Shown here one piece after another: positions 20,021-29,221 of a DNA stretch of 64,000 nt. The number at the start of each line of letters is the position of its first letter. Position 1 is the first letter of the stretch. A program made the translations under genes and the position numbers. The notes under the pieces are model-generated. The model did not search any database. It had not been told where the DNA came from and saw only the letters and a list, made by a program, of their open reading frames with translations. This DNA comes from Paenibacillus sp. FSL R5-0517 (GTDB lineage: Bacteria > Bacillota > Bacilli > Paenibacillales > Paenibacillaceae): positions 6,138,001-6,202,000 of the forward strand of contig NZ_CP150235.1 of the NCBI RefSeq assembly GCF_037974355.1. Reading direction: 5' to 3'.

Positions 20021-20584
20021 TTAACCTTGTTCGATCAAACCGTACTTACCATCGTTCCGTTTATAAACCACGCTAACTTCTTCACTGTCAATGTTGGAGA
20101 ATACGAAGAAATTGTGACCAACCATGTTCATTTGGAGGATGGCCTCTTCCACGTCCATTGGTTTCAACATAAAGCGTTTCGTACGTACAACTTCCAAATC
20201 ATCTTCATCCGTGTCCGCATCCAGTTCAGCTGTAGCTACAGTACCTGTTGGATCTTCAACGAAGAGTGTTTTCAGGCTGCCTTCCTGGCGGAACTTACGG
20301 TTAATTTTAGTTTTGTGTTTGCGGATCTGACGTTCCAGCTTGTCCACCACGGAGTCAATGGATGCGTACATATCGTCGCTCTCATCCTCAGCGCGGAGCA
20401 CAATGCCTTTCAAAGGGATCGTCACCTCTACCGTATGCAAACCTCTCGTCGTGCTCAATGTAACAGCACCGTCAGAGTTAAGGGGTGCATCGAAATACTT
20501 CTCGAGTCTACTCAACTTTTTGTCGACATAATCCTTCAAAGCATCAGTAACCTCGATTTGTTGACCTCGAATACTTAAATTCAT
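20021..20584 (-). CDS. hpf: Long-form ribosome hibernation promoting factor
   Basis: A 187-residue protein. Residues 1-100 are the ribosome-binding domain (NLSIRGQQIEVTDALKDYV, then DDMYASIDSVVDKLERQIRK). The last 55 residues (VVRTKRFMLKPMDVEEAILQ) are the dimerisation domain that joins two 70S ribosomes into 100S particles in stationary phase. I choose the ATG at 20584: aaggagg precedes it and MNLSIRGQQIE is the family N-terminus; the frame to 20746 would pass through the promoter. The position before secA matches B. subtilis hpf (yvyD). Confidence 0.95.
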   Translation of the reverse strand: MNLSIRGQQIEVTDALKDYVDKKLSRLEKYFDAPLNSDGAVTLSTTRGLHTVEVTIPLKGIVLRAEDESDDMYASIDSVVDKLERQIRKHKTKINRKFRQEGSLKTLFVEDPTGTVATAELDADTDEDDLEVVRTKRFMLKPMDVEEAILQMNMVGHNFFVFSNIDSEEVSVVYKRNDGKYGLIEQG

Positions 20585-20615
20585 AGGGCACTCCTCCTTT
20601 TTCCTTTGCCACTTC

Positions 20616-20645
20616 ATTATAACACGAATGTAAGCGCCATGTAAA
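20616..20645 (-). promoter_or_regulatory. hpf promoter
   Basis: TTTACA, an 18-base spacer and TATAAT on the minus strand, ending about 30 bases before the hpf ATG. It looks vegetative; I saw no clear SigB-type GTTTAA/GGGTAT pair, although B. subtilis hpf is stress-controlled. The gap of 468 bp up to the next gene otherwise holds only the terminator at 20967. Confidence 0.65.
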
Positions 20646-20966
20646 AACTCCCGGTGACCGAATAATGACATCTGTTGAAGCCACATCTGCCAACATAGGC
20701 ATAACGCCATATTTCGCGATATTTCATCATATTCAGCCATAATCAAGAAATCACATTGGTTGTCTTCTCAGGCGCTTGAATGATGTAATTAACCATTTCT
20801 GAGCGGGTTCAATCTATGATGTGAAATTTAAAATAAATTCCCGAATCTTCCTTCACTATTAATAATCACTACTTATTTTAACTTGGACCTGACATACTGC
20901 AGGTACACCTGAGAACTTGAAAACTTCCCTACTTACTCATTCACATTAGAATCAAGTTTATAATTC

Positions 20967-21012
20967 AAAAACCCATAAAAGAGGATCTTCCCTATTCCTC
21001 TTTCATGGGTTT
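20967..21012 (-). terminator. Terminator of the SLH surface-protein gene
   Basis: AAACCCAT-G-AAAGAGGA pairs with TCCTCTTTTATGGGTTT, followed by a T-run on the minus strand. Confidence 0.9.
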
Positions 21013-21052
21013 GAAGTTACTATTTTAACCGTCTTCTATAATTAAACTATAT

Positions 21053-23785
21053 TCATTCAGTCACGTAAGCTACCACTGTTACTTCCTCCACGCTTCCTGC
21101 ATTGTAACCTGTTTTAGCCGCATAACGCACTTCATACGTTCCTGACGCCAAACCTGTGATAGTCGTACTCTCTGCTGTTACCTTTGTCCAGTCACTCGCA
21201 CCTTGCAAGCGGTATTCCATTTCATCGGTTACTCCTGTGATTGTACCGTCATTTCCTGTTGCTGTTACCGCTGTGGAATTCAATCCTTCTGGAGCTTTTT
21301 GATCTTGATTCGGTGCCTGCACTTCTACTGTATACTTCAAGGCTTCTCCCTGGGACTTAAATTCAGTGCCTTGTTGAGCCGTAAAGATTGTAATTGTATA
21401 CGTCCCTACCACTGCGCTTTCTTTAGCCTTTACCGTCAAGTTGATTGTACGTTTTGCTCCTGCTTCAAATCCTACCGTATGAGCCACACCATTGGATTGT
21501 CTCAAGCCATAGAACAAACTATTTCCGCCTATCGGTTGAGCCAGTACAGTTTTATATTGCTCAAATCCTTCGATCCCGAAGTCAGCCTTTTCGCGGTTGC
21601 TATCCGGAATCGTATCCACAGTGCCATTGTTCGTTTGTAATGTAATCTCGCTTAATACATCATTGAACGGGAGTACATTCCCTTCAGCATCTGTCAGTTG
21701 CAACGCTATATACGCACCATCTGAATAGTAATTGTAGCTACTTCCATTCGTGTTTTCTAGCTTGTCTTTACTACCTATGCCGTTAATAGAACTCCAGTTG
21801 AAGCTTACCGCTCCAGTATTCAGATCACTGTTCTCCTGCATCTTAGTTACTGTAGTATCAGGTGCCACATAAGCCGCCACTGTTACTTCCTCCACGCTTC
21901 CTGCATTGTGACCTGTTTTAGCCGCATAACGTACTTCATAGGTTCCTGCAACCAATTCCGTGATTTCAGTTCCTGTCACTGCTGTCCAGGCATTATTAGA
22001 GTCTTTCAAGCGATATTCCATCGCGTCTGTAACGCCTGTAATTGTACCGTCATTTCCTGCTGCAGTTACCGCTGTGGAATCCAGGCCTGTTGGAGCGTCC
22101 TGATTTTCAAGTTCAGGTGCCACATATGCTTCTACTACTACTTCTACCGCCGCTCCAGCGTTGTATCCTGCTTTTGCCGCATAGCGCACTTCATATGTTC
22201 CTGCTGCCAGACCTGTGACTTCTGTTCCAGCCACGGTTGTCCAGTTAGCCGATCCTTTCAGGCGGTATTCCATCGCTGATGTAACCCCTGTAATTTTTCC
22301 ATCATGCCCAACTTCAGTAACCTCTTTAGAGGACAGACCAGTCGGCTTTCCTTGATTAATCAAGCCACCAGTCGAGCCACCACTTGATCCTCCACTCGAA
22401 GATCCACCTGAAGAAGATTCTCCGCTTGAAGCAGTCGTCGTAGATGATGGCGTGTTAACAACAATGCTACCTTTTTGGTCACCTTGAACATTGCTTGGTC
22501 TTACATCGAATGCGGAATTCTGGGAACCGGAATTCAGTGTTACCGTTGTAATATTAGATGCACCTAATATTTTTGAAATTGCGTTTAATACAAGATTCAC
22601 AACTTGCGCACCAGCACTAATTTGGATTGTGTTATTGGCAGCCGTAGCATCCACTTTCACGTCCTGAATTGATCCGCGCTGCAATTGTACAGTCACGGAT
22701 GCGCTGAATACATCAACATCATCAAATTTACCATTTAACTGAATTCTCGCATTAGCTGGCAGTTCTTTTGCCAATTCAATATCAGTAAATCCTTCACCTT
22801 TTAGTTCATTCTCTTCCAATTTGGCAGAAGATTGTACAATCACTTTTTGAGCTGTTGTTGTGCCTTCTGCGACCAAACGAACGGTACCATACTTTTTATT
22901 TACCAGAACGTTGACGAGCACTGAATCTACAAAATGAATAGAGTTCTCACCGCCACCCTCTACATTGGTAGTACCGTGGACTTTTACATTTTTAATGGTT
23001 ACGTCTCCGCTGCCAATACCTGAAGCAAGCAGTAAATCACCTTTAATTTCATAGTTTTCAAGAGTCACGCCAGCCACATTAATAATTACATCACCGTTCA
23101 CAACTTTGGTTTCTTGTGCGCTTCCATATGTTCCTGGTGTATCAATGCTTAAAGTTTCTTTTGCTACCGTCCGGTTGTTTAGAGCAGAATCAATCAGGAC
23201 AATCGCTTCAGCGCGAGTCAGCTGCTTTTGAGCCTGGAACGTGCCATCTGGGTATCCTTTCATGATCCCCTTCTCAATTACTGCTGCAATACTCCCCTGA
23301 CTCCAAGCAGGAATTTTACCTGCATCTTTGAATTGTTTGATTCCTTCAGAGTTACTTGGGTCTAAACCAAGAACACTAGATATCATACTCGCTGCTTCCT
23401 GACGGCTAACATTGGAAGAAGGTTGGAAAGTATTGTCGGAATACCCTTTAACATAACCAGCTTTGAGCGCTTTAGCTACGTCATTATATGCCCAGTTGGA
23501 TGGTGACAAATCTTTAAAATCAGCAGATGCTGTTTCAGAAAATTCAAACAACCGATTCACCAATACGATGAACTCGGCACGTGTAATTGCGCTATTCGGT
23601 TTAACCGAACCATCCTGGTAGCCGTTCAGACTTCCATTTGCAATCCAGCTATCAATTTGTTGTTCCGCCCAGTGTCCTTTAACATCATTTACAGACTGTG
23701 CAGATACAGCACCCATTGATGACAGTGCCATACTTAAGCTCAATGCGCTAACAAATGCTCCACGAAGTTTTTTCTTTTTGCTCAT
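21053..23785 (-). CDS. SLH-anchored cell-surface protein with C-terminal 70-residue repeats
   Basis: A 910-residue exported protein. A signal peptide (KKKKLRGAFVSALSLSMALS, cut near VSAQS) is followed by three SLH domains at about residues 30-205 (DVKGHWAEQQID, SNWAYNDVAKAL and IPAWSQGSIAAVI), which hold it on cell-wall polymer. Residues 215-440 look like a beta-helix or Ig-like region, followed by a Ser/Gly/Thr linker. Three homologous repeats follow (for example TGLDSTAVTAAGNDGTITGV with YEVRYAAKTGHNAG). The third is separated from the first two by an unrelated domain of about 140 residues. The ATG at 23785 has a perfect aggagg. Its ligand is unknown; a structural or adhesive role is inferred. 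Confidence 0.85.
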   Translation of the reverse strand: MSKKKKLRGAFVSALSLSMALSSMGAVSAQSVNDVKGHWAEQQIDSWIANGSLNGYQDGSVKPNSAITRAEFIVLVNRLFEFSETASADFKDLSPSNWAYNDVAKALKAGYVKGYSDNTFQPSSNVSRQEAASMISSVLGLDPSNSEGIKQFKDAGKIPAWSQGSIAAVIEKGIMKGYPDGTFQAQKQLTRAEAIVLIDSALNNRTVAKETLSIDTPGTYGSAQETKVVNGDVIINVAGVTLENYEIKGDLLLASGIGSGDVTIKNVKVHGTTNVEGGGENSIHFVDSVLVNVLVNKKYGTVRLVAEGTTTAQKVIVQSSAKLEENELKGEGFTDIELAKELPANARIQLNGKFDDVDVFSASVTVQLQRGSIQDVKVDATAANNTIQISAGAQVVNLVLNAISKILGASNITTVTLNSGSQNSAFDVRPSNVQGDQKGSIVVNTPSSTTTASSGESSSGGSSSGGSSGGSTGGLINQGKPTGLSSKEVTEVGHDGKITGVTSAMEYRLKGSANWTTVAGTEVTGLAAGTYEVRYAAKAGYNAGAAVEVVVEAYVAPELENQDAPTGLDSTAVTAAGNDGTITGVTDAMEYRLKDSNNAWTAVTGTEITELVAGTYEVRYAAKTGHNAGSVEEVTVAAYVAPDTTVTKMQENSDLNTGAVSFNWSSINGIGSKDKLENTNGSSYNYYSDGAYIALQLTDAEGNVLPFNDVLSEITLQTNNGTVDTIPDSNREKADFGIEGFEQYKTVLAQPIGGNSLFYGLRQSNGVAHTVGFEAGAKRTINLTVKAKESAVVGTYTITIFTAQQGTEFKSQGEALKYTVEVQAPNQDQKAPEGLNSTAVTATGNDGTITGVTDEMEYRLQGASDWTKVTAESTTITGLASGTYEVRYAAKTGYNAGSVEEVTVVAYVTE

Positions 23786-23852
23786 GTTGTCCTCCTAAAG
23801 TCTTATGTATTACTCTCAGATAATCGTTAATGCTTTGTTAGACGATTGTAAT

Positions 23853-23872
23853 AAATCTAACAACTTAGATTT
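23853..23872. promoter_or_regulatory. Perfect inverted repeat in the SLH gene leader
   Basis: AAATCTAA-CAAC-TTAGATTT lies about 70-90 bases before the SLH gene start. It is an operator or leader hairpin candidate. The rest of the 508-bp gap to the cold-shock gene shows only the latter's terminator. Confidence 0.35.
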
Positions 23873-24200
23873 ATAGGTCTAATTATCTAGCAAGGTAGTA
23901 ATAATATACCATATACTGGACGAAGTATTCTACTATTTATTTACTCTTCAATGATAGTTCAGGAAGAAAATTGGAATCTCCCTACAGAAAACCTCGTTTT
24001 TTACACTATTAATATGTTGAATCAATCTCTTATCATCGTCGTTTATCCACATACTTTCGCTCTTGTGCATCATTAAAAATTTTACCGCTTAAATTATCAA
24101 ACAGCTCTAAACTCGTATTGTTTAGAACATTCATTAATAAGAACGATGATAGCTTTATGTAAAATTGAAGCTAGACTTAATTAAAAAAATATAAGTAAAC

Positions 24201-24228
24201 AAAAAAAGACCCCGGATCACCGGAGTCT
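24201..24228 (-). terminator. Terminator of the cold-shock gene
   Basis: GACTCCGG-TGAT-CCGGGGTC hairpin followed by seven T on the minus strand. Confidence 0.9.
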
Positions 24229-24293
24229 GATGCTAGCGATAATTCAATTTGGTAACCATCTAACCATATATGTAGGTCGGATTGTCCGGATGA

Positions 24294-24491
24294 TTATAAT
24301 TTGATTACGTTAGCTGCTTGCGGTCCACGCGCGCCTTCGACGATGTCGAATTCTACGGATTGACCTTCTTCCAAAGTTTTGAATCCTTCGGATTGAATTG
24401 CGGAGAAATGTACGAATACGTCGCCGCCATCTTCAGTCTCAATGAAACCGTAACCTTTTTCTGCGTTGAACCATTTTACTTTACCTTGCAT
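24294..24491 (-). CDS. Cold-shock protein, CspA/CspB family
   Basis: A 65-residue single OB-fold RNA chaperone that binds single-stranded RNA and DNA. RNP1 (KGYGFIE) and RNP2 (DVFVHFSAI) are intact, and the N-terminus [16 protein letters not shown] is typical of Bacillus CspB/CspC/CspD. A gaaggga ribosome site lies upstream. It is monocistronic. Which paralog it represents cannot be told from the sequence alone. Confidence 0.96.
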   Translation of the reverse strand: MQGKVKWFNAEKGYGFIETEDGGDVFVHFSAIQSEGFKTLEEGQSVEFDIVEGARGPQAANVIKL

Positions 24492-25225
24492 GCACTAACA
24501 TTCCCTTCGTCATCAAATGAAGTGAAGCTTTCGGCCTTAACCTCTGCCCACAATTCAGATAATACCATCCAAAGTTATCCATTGTCAATTGGTAAAGTAA
24601 ATGTTTTCTTGGAATTTTTTGTAGATTAATTGGGGATTGTGTTGAATGCTGGGATATCTTAAATATATCAGGTGTTAAAGAACAGATGTGACCAAATATA
24701 CAAGTAAGATTAACAAACGCAACGCTAATAGGATAACATAAAAATAGTTATTAGATCGCGCAAAATAATCTACTGTAGCTATACAATAGTAATTGTAATT
24801 AAACTCATGTAGCAATTTATAGGAGTACCCTCTGAGCAGAGCATCTTTTTAGGATACTTTTTCTGTTACATAGCGAGCATCTCAACAATGGAAGTTGCGA
24901 GACTCATCGATGCAAAGAGTAGCTAAAGCGGTTATAAGCGCTGATTGAAATACAATGTAGTCGCCTCTCTACATTCGGAGAATCCGGAACACAACTGACG
25001 GCATGAATAGAGAAAAGGATGCATCTAAAGACAATCATAACGCGAAGGAGACCAGCAATATTCACATAATGTATCGCTATTAAATAGTCGTCTGATAGCT
25101 TATGAATACATATGATAACAGATACGATTTGTAACAATTTGTATTTATATCAATTATTTAATAAACTAATATTTATTTGTGATATATTTAGATAGAAGTA
25201 AATATATTCCAAGGAGATGTTCAAA
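24492..25225. other. Intergenic region without a supported gene
   Basis: AT-rich, 734 bp between the csp gene and the small secreted protein. The longest frames are short, lack ribosome sites and show no recognisable motif. A decayed gene is possible in 24850-25100, where base composition is less AT-rich, but I cannot name a family. Confidence 0.5.
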
Positions 25226-25594
25226 TTGTTTAATTCTAAAAAAGTACTACTTACTGCATCGGCTCTTCTGTTGCTCTCACTAAGCACTGGCATTGCATCC
25301 GCATCAGATTCAACAATTAAACCCGTAGCAAAAGCAGATGTCACGATTCAAATGCTTACTTATCAAGTAAAACTTAAAGTTGGTGAAACCTATCAACTGC
25401 CATACGGTCGTAATTACAAATACTATCCTAGCCAATATAGCGAAGGCGGGCCCTATTTCAGCGTTACAAATTCAGGTCTAGTAAGAGCTTTAAAATTACC
25501 ACCCACAATCCCTGGTGAGGCTGTTGGTTCAGTTGGAGTCGTACAAGAAGGCGTAAGGGATATTGCTGAAGTTTTCATTGAAATAACATATTAA
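25226..25594 (+). CDS. Small secreted protein of unknown function
   Basis: 122 residues, beginning with a Sec signal peptide (FNSKKVLLTASALLLLSLST, cut after a site such as ASA). The mature part is about 95 residues and includes VKLKVGETYQLPYGRNYKYY and a beta-rich end; it resembles a single Ig-like/Big_2 type domain but I cannot assign it. I choose TTG at 25226: aaggag ends directly before the ATG at 25217, too close to serve it, but lies nine bases before this TTG. It is isolated, on the plus strand, with a terminator about 180 bases downstream. Confidence 0.65.
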   Translation: MFNSKKVLLTASALLLLSLSTGIASASDSTIKPVAKADVTIQMLTYQVKLKVGETYQLPYGRNYKYYPSQYSEGGPYFSVTNSGLVRALKLPPTIPGEAVGSVGVVQEGVRDIAEVFIEITY

Positions 25595-26042
25595 TCTTTT
25601 TAAAAAAGTAGAGGCTTTAACTTATTTAGAATCCATTTCTAAGACGTTTGAAAAAGTGTAATGCTCATTTAATAAGCGGACAATAGATGATTCCTGTATT
25701 AAACAACTCTATTGAAAACTAACGCTTTGTGAAACATCAAAACTTTAGGATATCATACGATTTCCAGGACTCAAAACGAGCCTTAGAAGCGATTCTAAAG
25801 GCTCGTTTTTTGATGTTTCTATAAGAGATACTTTTTCAGTGACTGAGGAAGTGATTCTTGATGGCCTCCCCTTTAACATTTGTTCATGTCTTCTTCCGTA
25901 AATTACTCCTTTATTCTCCAGTGCTTACCCAGCACACAAAATAGTACCCAAAGACCGCACACCTTTTATCAAGTGTCCAGACTAATGGGTACCAGTGTAA
26001 TGATGCAGTCATTCTCTAACATGAAGGTTTCTTATTAAGTTC
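25595..26042. other. Intergenic region downstream of the small secreted protein
   Basis: 448 bp without a supported gene; it contains the plus-strand terminator at 25773-25812 and nothing else I can identify. Confidence 0.5.
25773..25812 (+). terminator. Terminator, probably of the small secreted protein
   Basis: AAAACGAGCCTTAGAA pairs with TTCTAAAGGCTCGTTTT (one bulged A) followed by a T-run. Confidence 0.8.
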
Positions 26043-26384
26043 CTATTTCTTTTTGTCCATTAAAAAACTATCTGGTGTATAACCTGACTCATAAGCATTT
26101 CGCTGTGTTTTGGCTTGTCCTCGTTTATGCAACCAGTCCCGAGCTTCTAATCGCAGAACATTCATACGTGCTACTATTTCGTTGTCGTTGCCCAAAAGCT
26201 GTTCGATTTCTATCTTCTCAGTTACACTTGCGGGCTGGAGAGAAAACTGCTCCACAAGTCCATTAATAATCACTTGGCGCTCTTCAACAAAAGCTTCGAG
26301 TTGCTCATACTCGGTTTCATATAACACGTCCATGATATTACTCGTCAGCTGCTGTAACTGAGTCAGATATGACGATTTATCCAT
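26043..26384 (-). CDS. fliT: Flagellar protein FliT-like
   Basis: 113 residues, mostly helical, beginning MDKSSYLTQLQQLTSN. The length, helical pattern and place after fliS match FliT, a chaperone for the cap protein FliD in the type III flagellar export system. The call rests largely on position because FliT sequences diverge strongly. The ATG at 26384 overlaps the end of fliS by eight bases (ATGGATAA), implying translational coupling. The open frame further upstream lies inside fliS. It is the last gene of the flaG-fliD-fliS-fliT unit; I saw no clear terminator after it. Confidence 0.75.
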   Translation of the reverse strand: MDKSSYLTQLQQLTSNIMDVLYETEYEQLEAFVEERQVIINGLVEQFSLQPASVTEKIEIEQLLGNDNEIVARMNVLRLEARDWLHKRGQAKTQRNAYESGYTPDSFLMDKKK

Positions 26385-26787
26385 GAGCACTTTCAGTAGT
26401 AACAGGTGGCGCTTCCTGACCTGAAGCAATCTTAGAAGCTTGTAGCCACGTTTCACGAAGATCCGTTAAATATCCTACTGCTTCTTCGGCTTTGGTTACA
26501 TCTTTGCGAATGTTTGCCTCCACAAGCAGATAATTTGTATATTCATATAATGAATGCAGACTCTTGGAAATATCATAAGACCGATCCAAGGTACTCATCA
26601 ATTCACTAATAATGGTCTGGGCTTTCCCCAAATTCAGACTTGTCTTCTCATTATCCTTCTGGGTCAACCCATCAATAGCTGTCTTAACAAAACGAATTGC
26701 TCCATCATACAACATAATGACCAATTGTGCCGGATTTGAAGTCTGGACTGAGGATTGACGGTATTTATCATAAGGAGATGTAATCAA
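26377..26787 (-). CDS. fliS: Flagellin export chaperone FliS
   Basis: A 136-residue four-helix protein that binds the flagellin C-terminus and keeps it unfolded for export. Family words are SPYDKYRQSSVQTSNPAQLVI near the N-terminus, MLYDGAIRFVKTA, and LYEYTNYLLVEAN. I choose TTG at 26787: aaaggg lies eight bases before it, and it gives MITSPYDKYRQ, close to the family N-terminus. The GTG at 26796 overlaps the ribosome site itself. It lies 17 bp after fliD and overlaps fliT. Confidence 0.93.
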   Translation of the reverse strand: MITSPYDKYRQSSVQTSNPAQLVIMLYDGAIRFVKTAIDGLTQKDNEKTSLNLGKAQTIISELMSTLDRSYDISKSLHSLYEYTNYLLVEANIRKDVTKAEEAVGYLTDLRETWLQASKIASGQEAPPVTTESAHG

Positions 26788-26804
26788 GAGTCTCACCCTT
26801 TATA

Positions 26805-28685
26805 TTAAGATTGTCCTAAACTGGAAAAGAGACTGGACGACTGTGTTTGCATCTTGTTCATTGCTGCTTCCATTGCAGCGAATTGCTTGTAATATCTGTC
26901 TTCTGTACGTTGCAAGTTCGTTTGCATCATCAGAATTCTACTGTTATAGTCTTTCATTTTACGACCCATAATGTTTTCATCTCTGAATGCACTAGTTACA
27001 TCCGTTGTATATCTATTCGTTCCTGCACGCTGATAAATTTTTTCGATTGCATTTCCTACTTTATCAGCCAACTTATCAAACAAACCTTCATTGGGAGCGT
27101 TGGAGGGACCTTGAAACAGATCCAATGCCAGTTGTGGATTGGAACTGATCATATTTTTAAGTTTTGTCTCGTTCTCTATCACCAACTTACCATTCTCAGA
27201 ATAGCTGCCGGTTGTAATCCCAAGAGCACTTAAAGGACCAAGTTTATCTGTAATGACTTGACGCATTTCTGACAACACGGATTTGATGATATCATCATTT
27301 TTTAGCAAGCCACTTTTTGCTTTCTCAGTCCAAGTATCAATTTCGGATTCTTTTAGTTCTTTTTTTTGCTCGTCTGTTAACGGTTTAAAATCACGATATT
27401 TTGTTTCTTCCACCTTAGAGTTAAGAGCTTTAATCAAGCTATTGTAATCTTCAATAAAACCTTTAATGGATTCCAGTGCTTTATCTGGATCACTTTGGTT
27501 CTTAATAATGGTCGGAGTATCCACTCCATTCTTTGTGGTAACATCCATCAAAGTTATTTGGACACCATTCAGAGAAAACGTATTACTCTTGATATCATTC
27601 AAAGGCTCATCATTCACGGTTACTTTTGCATCTTGACCTGCAGTAGTCGTGAGCTGACCTGCCACATCTTCATAAGGTTTAATTCCCTTAAACAAATTCA
27701 AAAATTCATGCGATCCACCGCTCATTTTCAATTCCTCACCGGACTGAGCAGTAATCGTTAATTTCCCATCTGCAAAATTCGCTGTTGCCTTGGCATCACC
27801 AGATTTTATCTTGTCTACTACATCTGATATTTTATCCGTCTCATTGAAACTAAACGTCTTTCCATTCAATACAAAACTGTACGTCTTCGCAGGGGAACCT
27901 GGTTCTGGATCCTTACCACCACTCAGTTTATATAGATCAGCCAGTGTCTTATCATCGGTCACTCCCGTACCTGCGCCATTCGTTTCAATCACCGTTTTTT
28001 TAGAAAAGAGGGCTAACAAGGAATTGCCACCAGTAGGGGTTTCTACTGTCACTTTACTATCCAGACCTCCTGTTTTGGAGGCTATTGATAACTTACCTGT
28101 AATCTCATCATAACTTGCAATTGCATTTGCCTGAGTATTGGAGTTAATGGTAGATACCAATGTAGAGATGGAGGTCATACCGTTGAATAAGGACTTACCA
28201 TCTTTATCGGTAAAGCTTACACCATTAATCTTGATATCAAAACCTTTTTGAAGATACTTAGCCATGTCCGCAGAACCCATTTTGGACAAGTCTACACCTT
28301 CCAATGAAGCTAGCGATGTAGATCCACTTATTCCTTGTCCCAAACCTGAAGTAGCTACTGTTGCGCTCTTAGCTAACTGAGTAACACTTACCTTCATTTC
28401 AACTCCGTTAGCGGATGCGGATGCTTCAGCTTTAACAGCATCAGTATTACCTGTAACAGTTGCTTTATTTGCATTCAGTGCTGTAGAATTACCGTATTTT
28501 GTTATTAACTTATTGGATCTAAAGTCATATAATTTACTGCTTAATTCACGATAACTTTCCCGCTGCCACTGCAACAGCTGCTTTTCCTGATTTAGTTTGT
28601 CCAAAGGTACGCGCTTCGTTGCCATCATGCTTTTGACCATGCTCTCAATGTCCATACCAGAGAATCCATTAACACGTGTTACCAT
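26805..28685 (-). CDS. fliD: Flagellar cap protein FliD (hook-associated protein 2)
   Basis: 626 residues, longer than the roughly 500 of B. subtilis FliD. The N-terminal FSGMDIESMVKSMMATKR and the C-terminal coiled region (YNSRILMMQTNLQRTEDRYYKQF) are the parts that assemble at the filament tip. The extra length lies in the middle, which contains flagellin-IN-like units (ISDVVDKIKSGDAKATAN and SISTLVSTINSNTQANAIAS). The ATG at 28685 follows gggggtgg. It is exported by the flagellar apparatus and caps growing filaments. Confidence 0.96.
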   Translation of the reverse strand: MVTRVNGFSGMDIESMVKSMMATKRVPLDKLNQEKQLLQWQRESYRELSSKLYDFRSNKLITKYGNSTALNANKATVTGNTDAVKAEASASANGVEMKVSVTQLAKSATVATSGLGQGISGSTSLASLEGVDLSKMGSADMAKYLQKGFDIKINGVSFTDKDGKSLFNGMTSISTLVSTINSNTQANAIASYDEITGKLSIASKTGGLDSKVTVETPTGGNSLLALFSKKTVIETNGAGTGVTDDKTLADLYKLSGGKDPEPGSPAKTYSFVLNGKTFSFNETDKISDVVDKIKSGDAKATANFADGKLTITAQSGEELKMSGGSHEFLNLFKGIKPYEDVAGQLTTTAGQDAKVTVNDEPLNDIKSNTFSLNGVQITLMDVTTKNGVDTPTIIKNQSDPDKALESIKGFIEDYNSLIKALNSKVEETKYRDFKPLTDEQKKELKESEIDTWTEKAKSGLLKNDDIIKSVLSEMRQVITDKLGPLSALGITTGSYSENGKLVIENETKLKNMISSNPQLALDLFQGPSNAPNEGLFDKLADKVGNAIEKIYQRAGTNRYTTDVTSAFRDENIMGRKMKDYNSRILMMQTNLQRTEDRYYKQFAAMEAAMNKMQTQSSSLFSSLGQS

Positions 28686-28702
28686 TTAGCCACCCCCGTA
28701 AT

Positions 28703-29086
28703 CTATATTTTCTCGTCAATTAAGATACCCGCAATTTCCATCATCTTGGCTACTAAATCTAATGTTTTCTCCGGTGGAATCTCACGGAGCAATTCCCCAG
28801 TTTCCTTATTTAAAACTTTGACCATAATATCATGTGTCTTCTCATGAATACTGATATCTAATGTCGTTTCCGGACCTTGCAATGCTTTCACCGCTCGATC
28901 AATATTACGAATTAGCTGTTCTTCACCAATTGATAAGTGTACACCTTGTTTTTCTTTGGCATAAGCTTCCTTCGCTGTCCTGATGTTTGCTGTGTCGGTT
29001 ACCGCTTGAGAAGCGCCTCCGGGGTGATTCACCTCTGTAGCAGTGTTTGTTACGGATGAGGCAGATAAAGAAAATTGAATATTCAC
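28703..29086 (-). CDS. flaG: Flagellar protein FlaG
   Basis: 127 residues. The C-terminal half (FSIHEKT-like DISIHEKTHDIMVKVLNKET, then GELLREIPPEKTLDLVAKM) is the FlaG domain; the N-terminus is Ser/Thr-rich and probably disordered. FlaG influences filament length in other bacteria. The start is GTG at 29086 with ggagg ten bases upstream. It is the first gene of a SigD-type transcription unit and lies 17 bp before fliD. Confidence 0.92.
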   Translation of the reverse strand: MNIQFSLSASSVTNTATEVNHPGGASQAVTDTANIRTAKEAYAKEKQGVHLSIGEEQLIRNIDRAVKALQGPETTLDISIHEKTHDIMVKVLNKETGELLREIPPEKTLDLVAKMMEIAGILIDEKI

Positions 29087-29123
29087 CCTTCAACGACCTC
29101 CAACTTGTTCGCATTTATAATAT

Positions 29124-29151
29124 ATATCGGTCAAGCAAGTCCCCAGCTTTA
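29124..29151 (-). promoter_or_regulatory. SigD-type promoter of flaG-fliD-fliS-fliT
   Basis: TAAA (29148-29151), 16 bases, ACCGATAT (29124-29131) on the minus strand; seven of eight -10 bases match the GCCGATAT consensus. Spacing is identical to the hag promoter. Confidence 0.85.
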
Positions 29152-29171
29152 GGAAATATGTAAAATCTAAT

Positions 29172-29203
29172 AAAAAAACCTTGGATCAAAGATCCAAGGT
29201 TTA
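29172..29203 (-). terminator. Terminator of hag
   Basis: AAACCTTGGATC-TTT-GATCCAAGGTTT followed by T-run on the minus strand, about 20 bases after the flagellin stop. Confidence 0.95.
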
Positions 29204-29221
29204 GTGTAGAGCCTGTTAAAA

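Noticed and set aside
24904-25137. 77-codon minus-strand frame in the gap before the small secreted protein
   Set aside because: No ribosome site and no recognisable motif; it may be remnant sequence but is not supportable as a gene.
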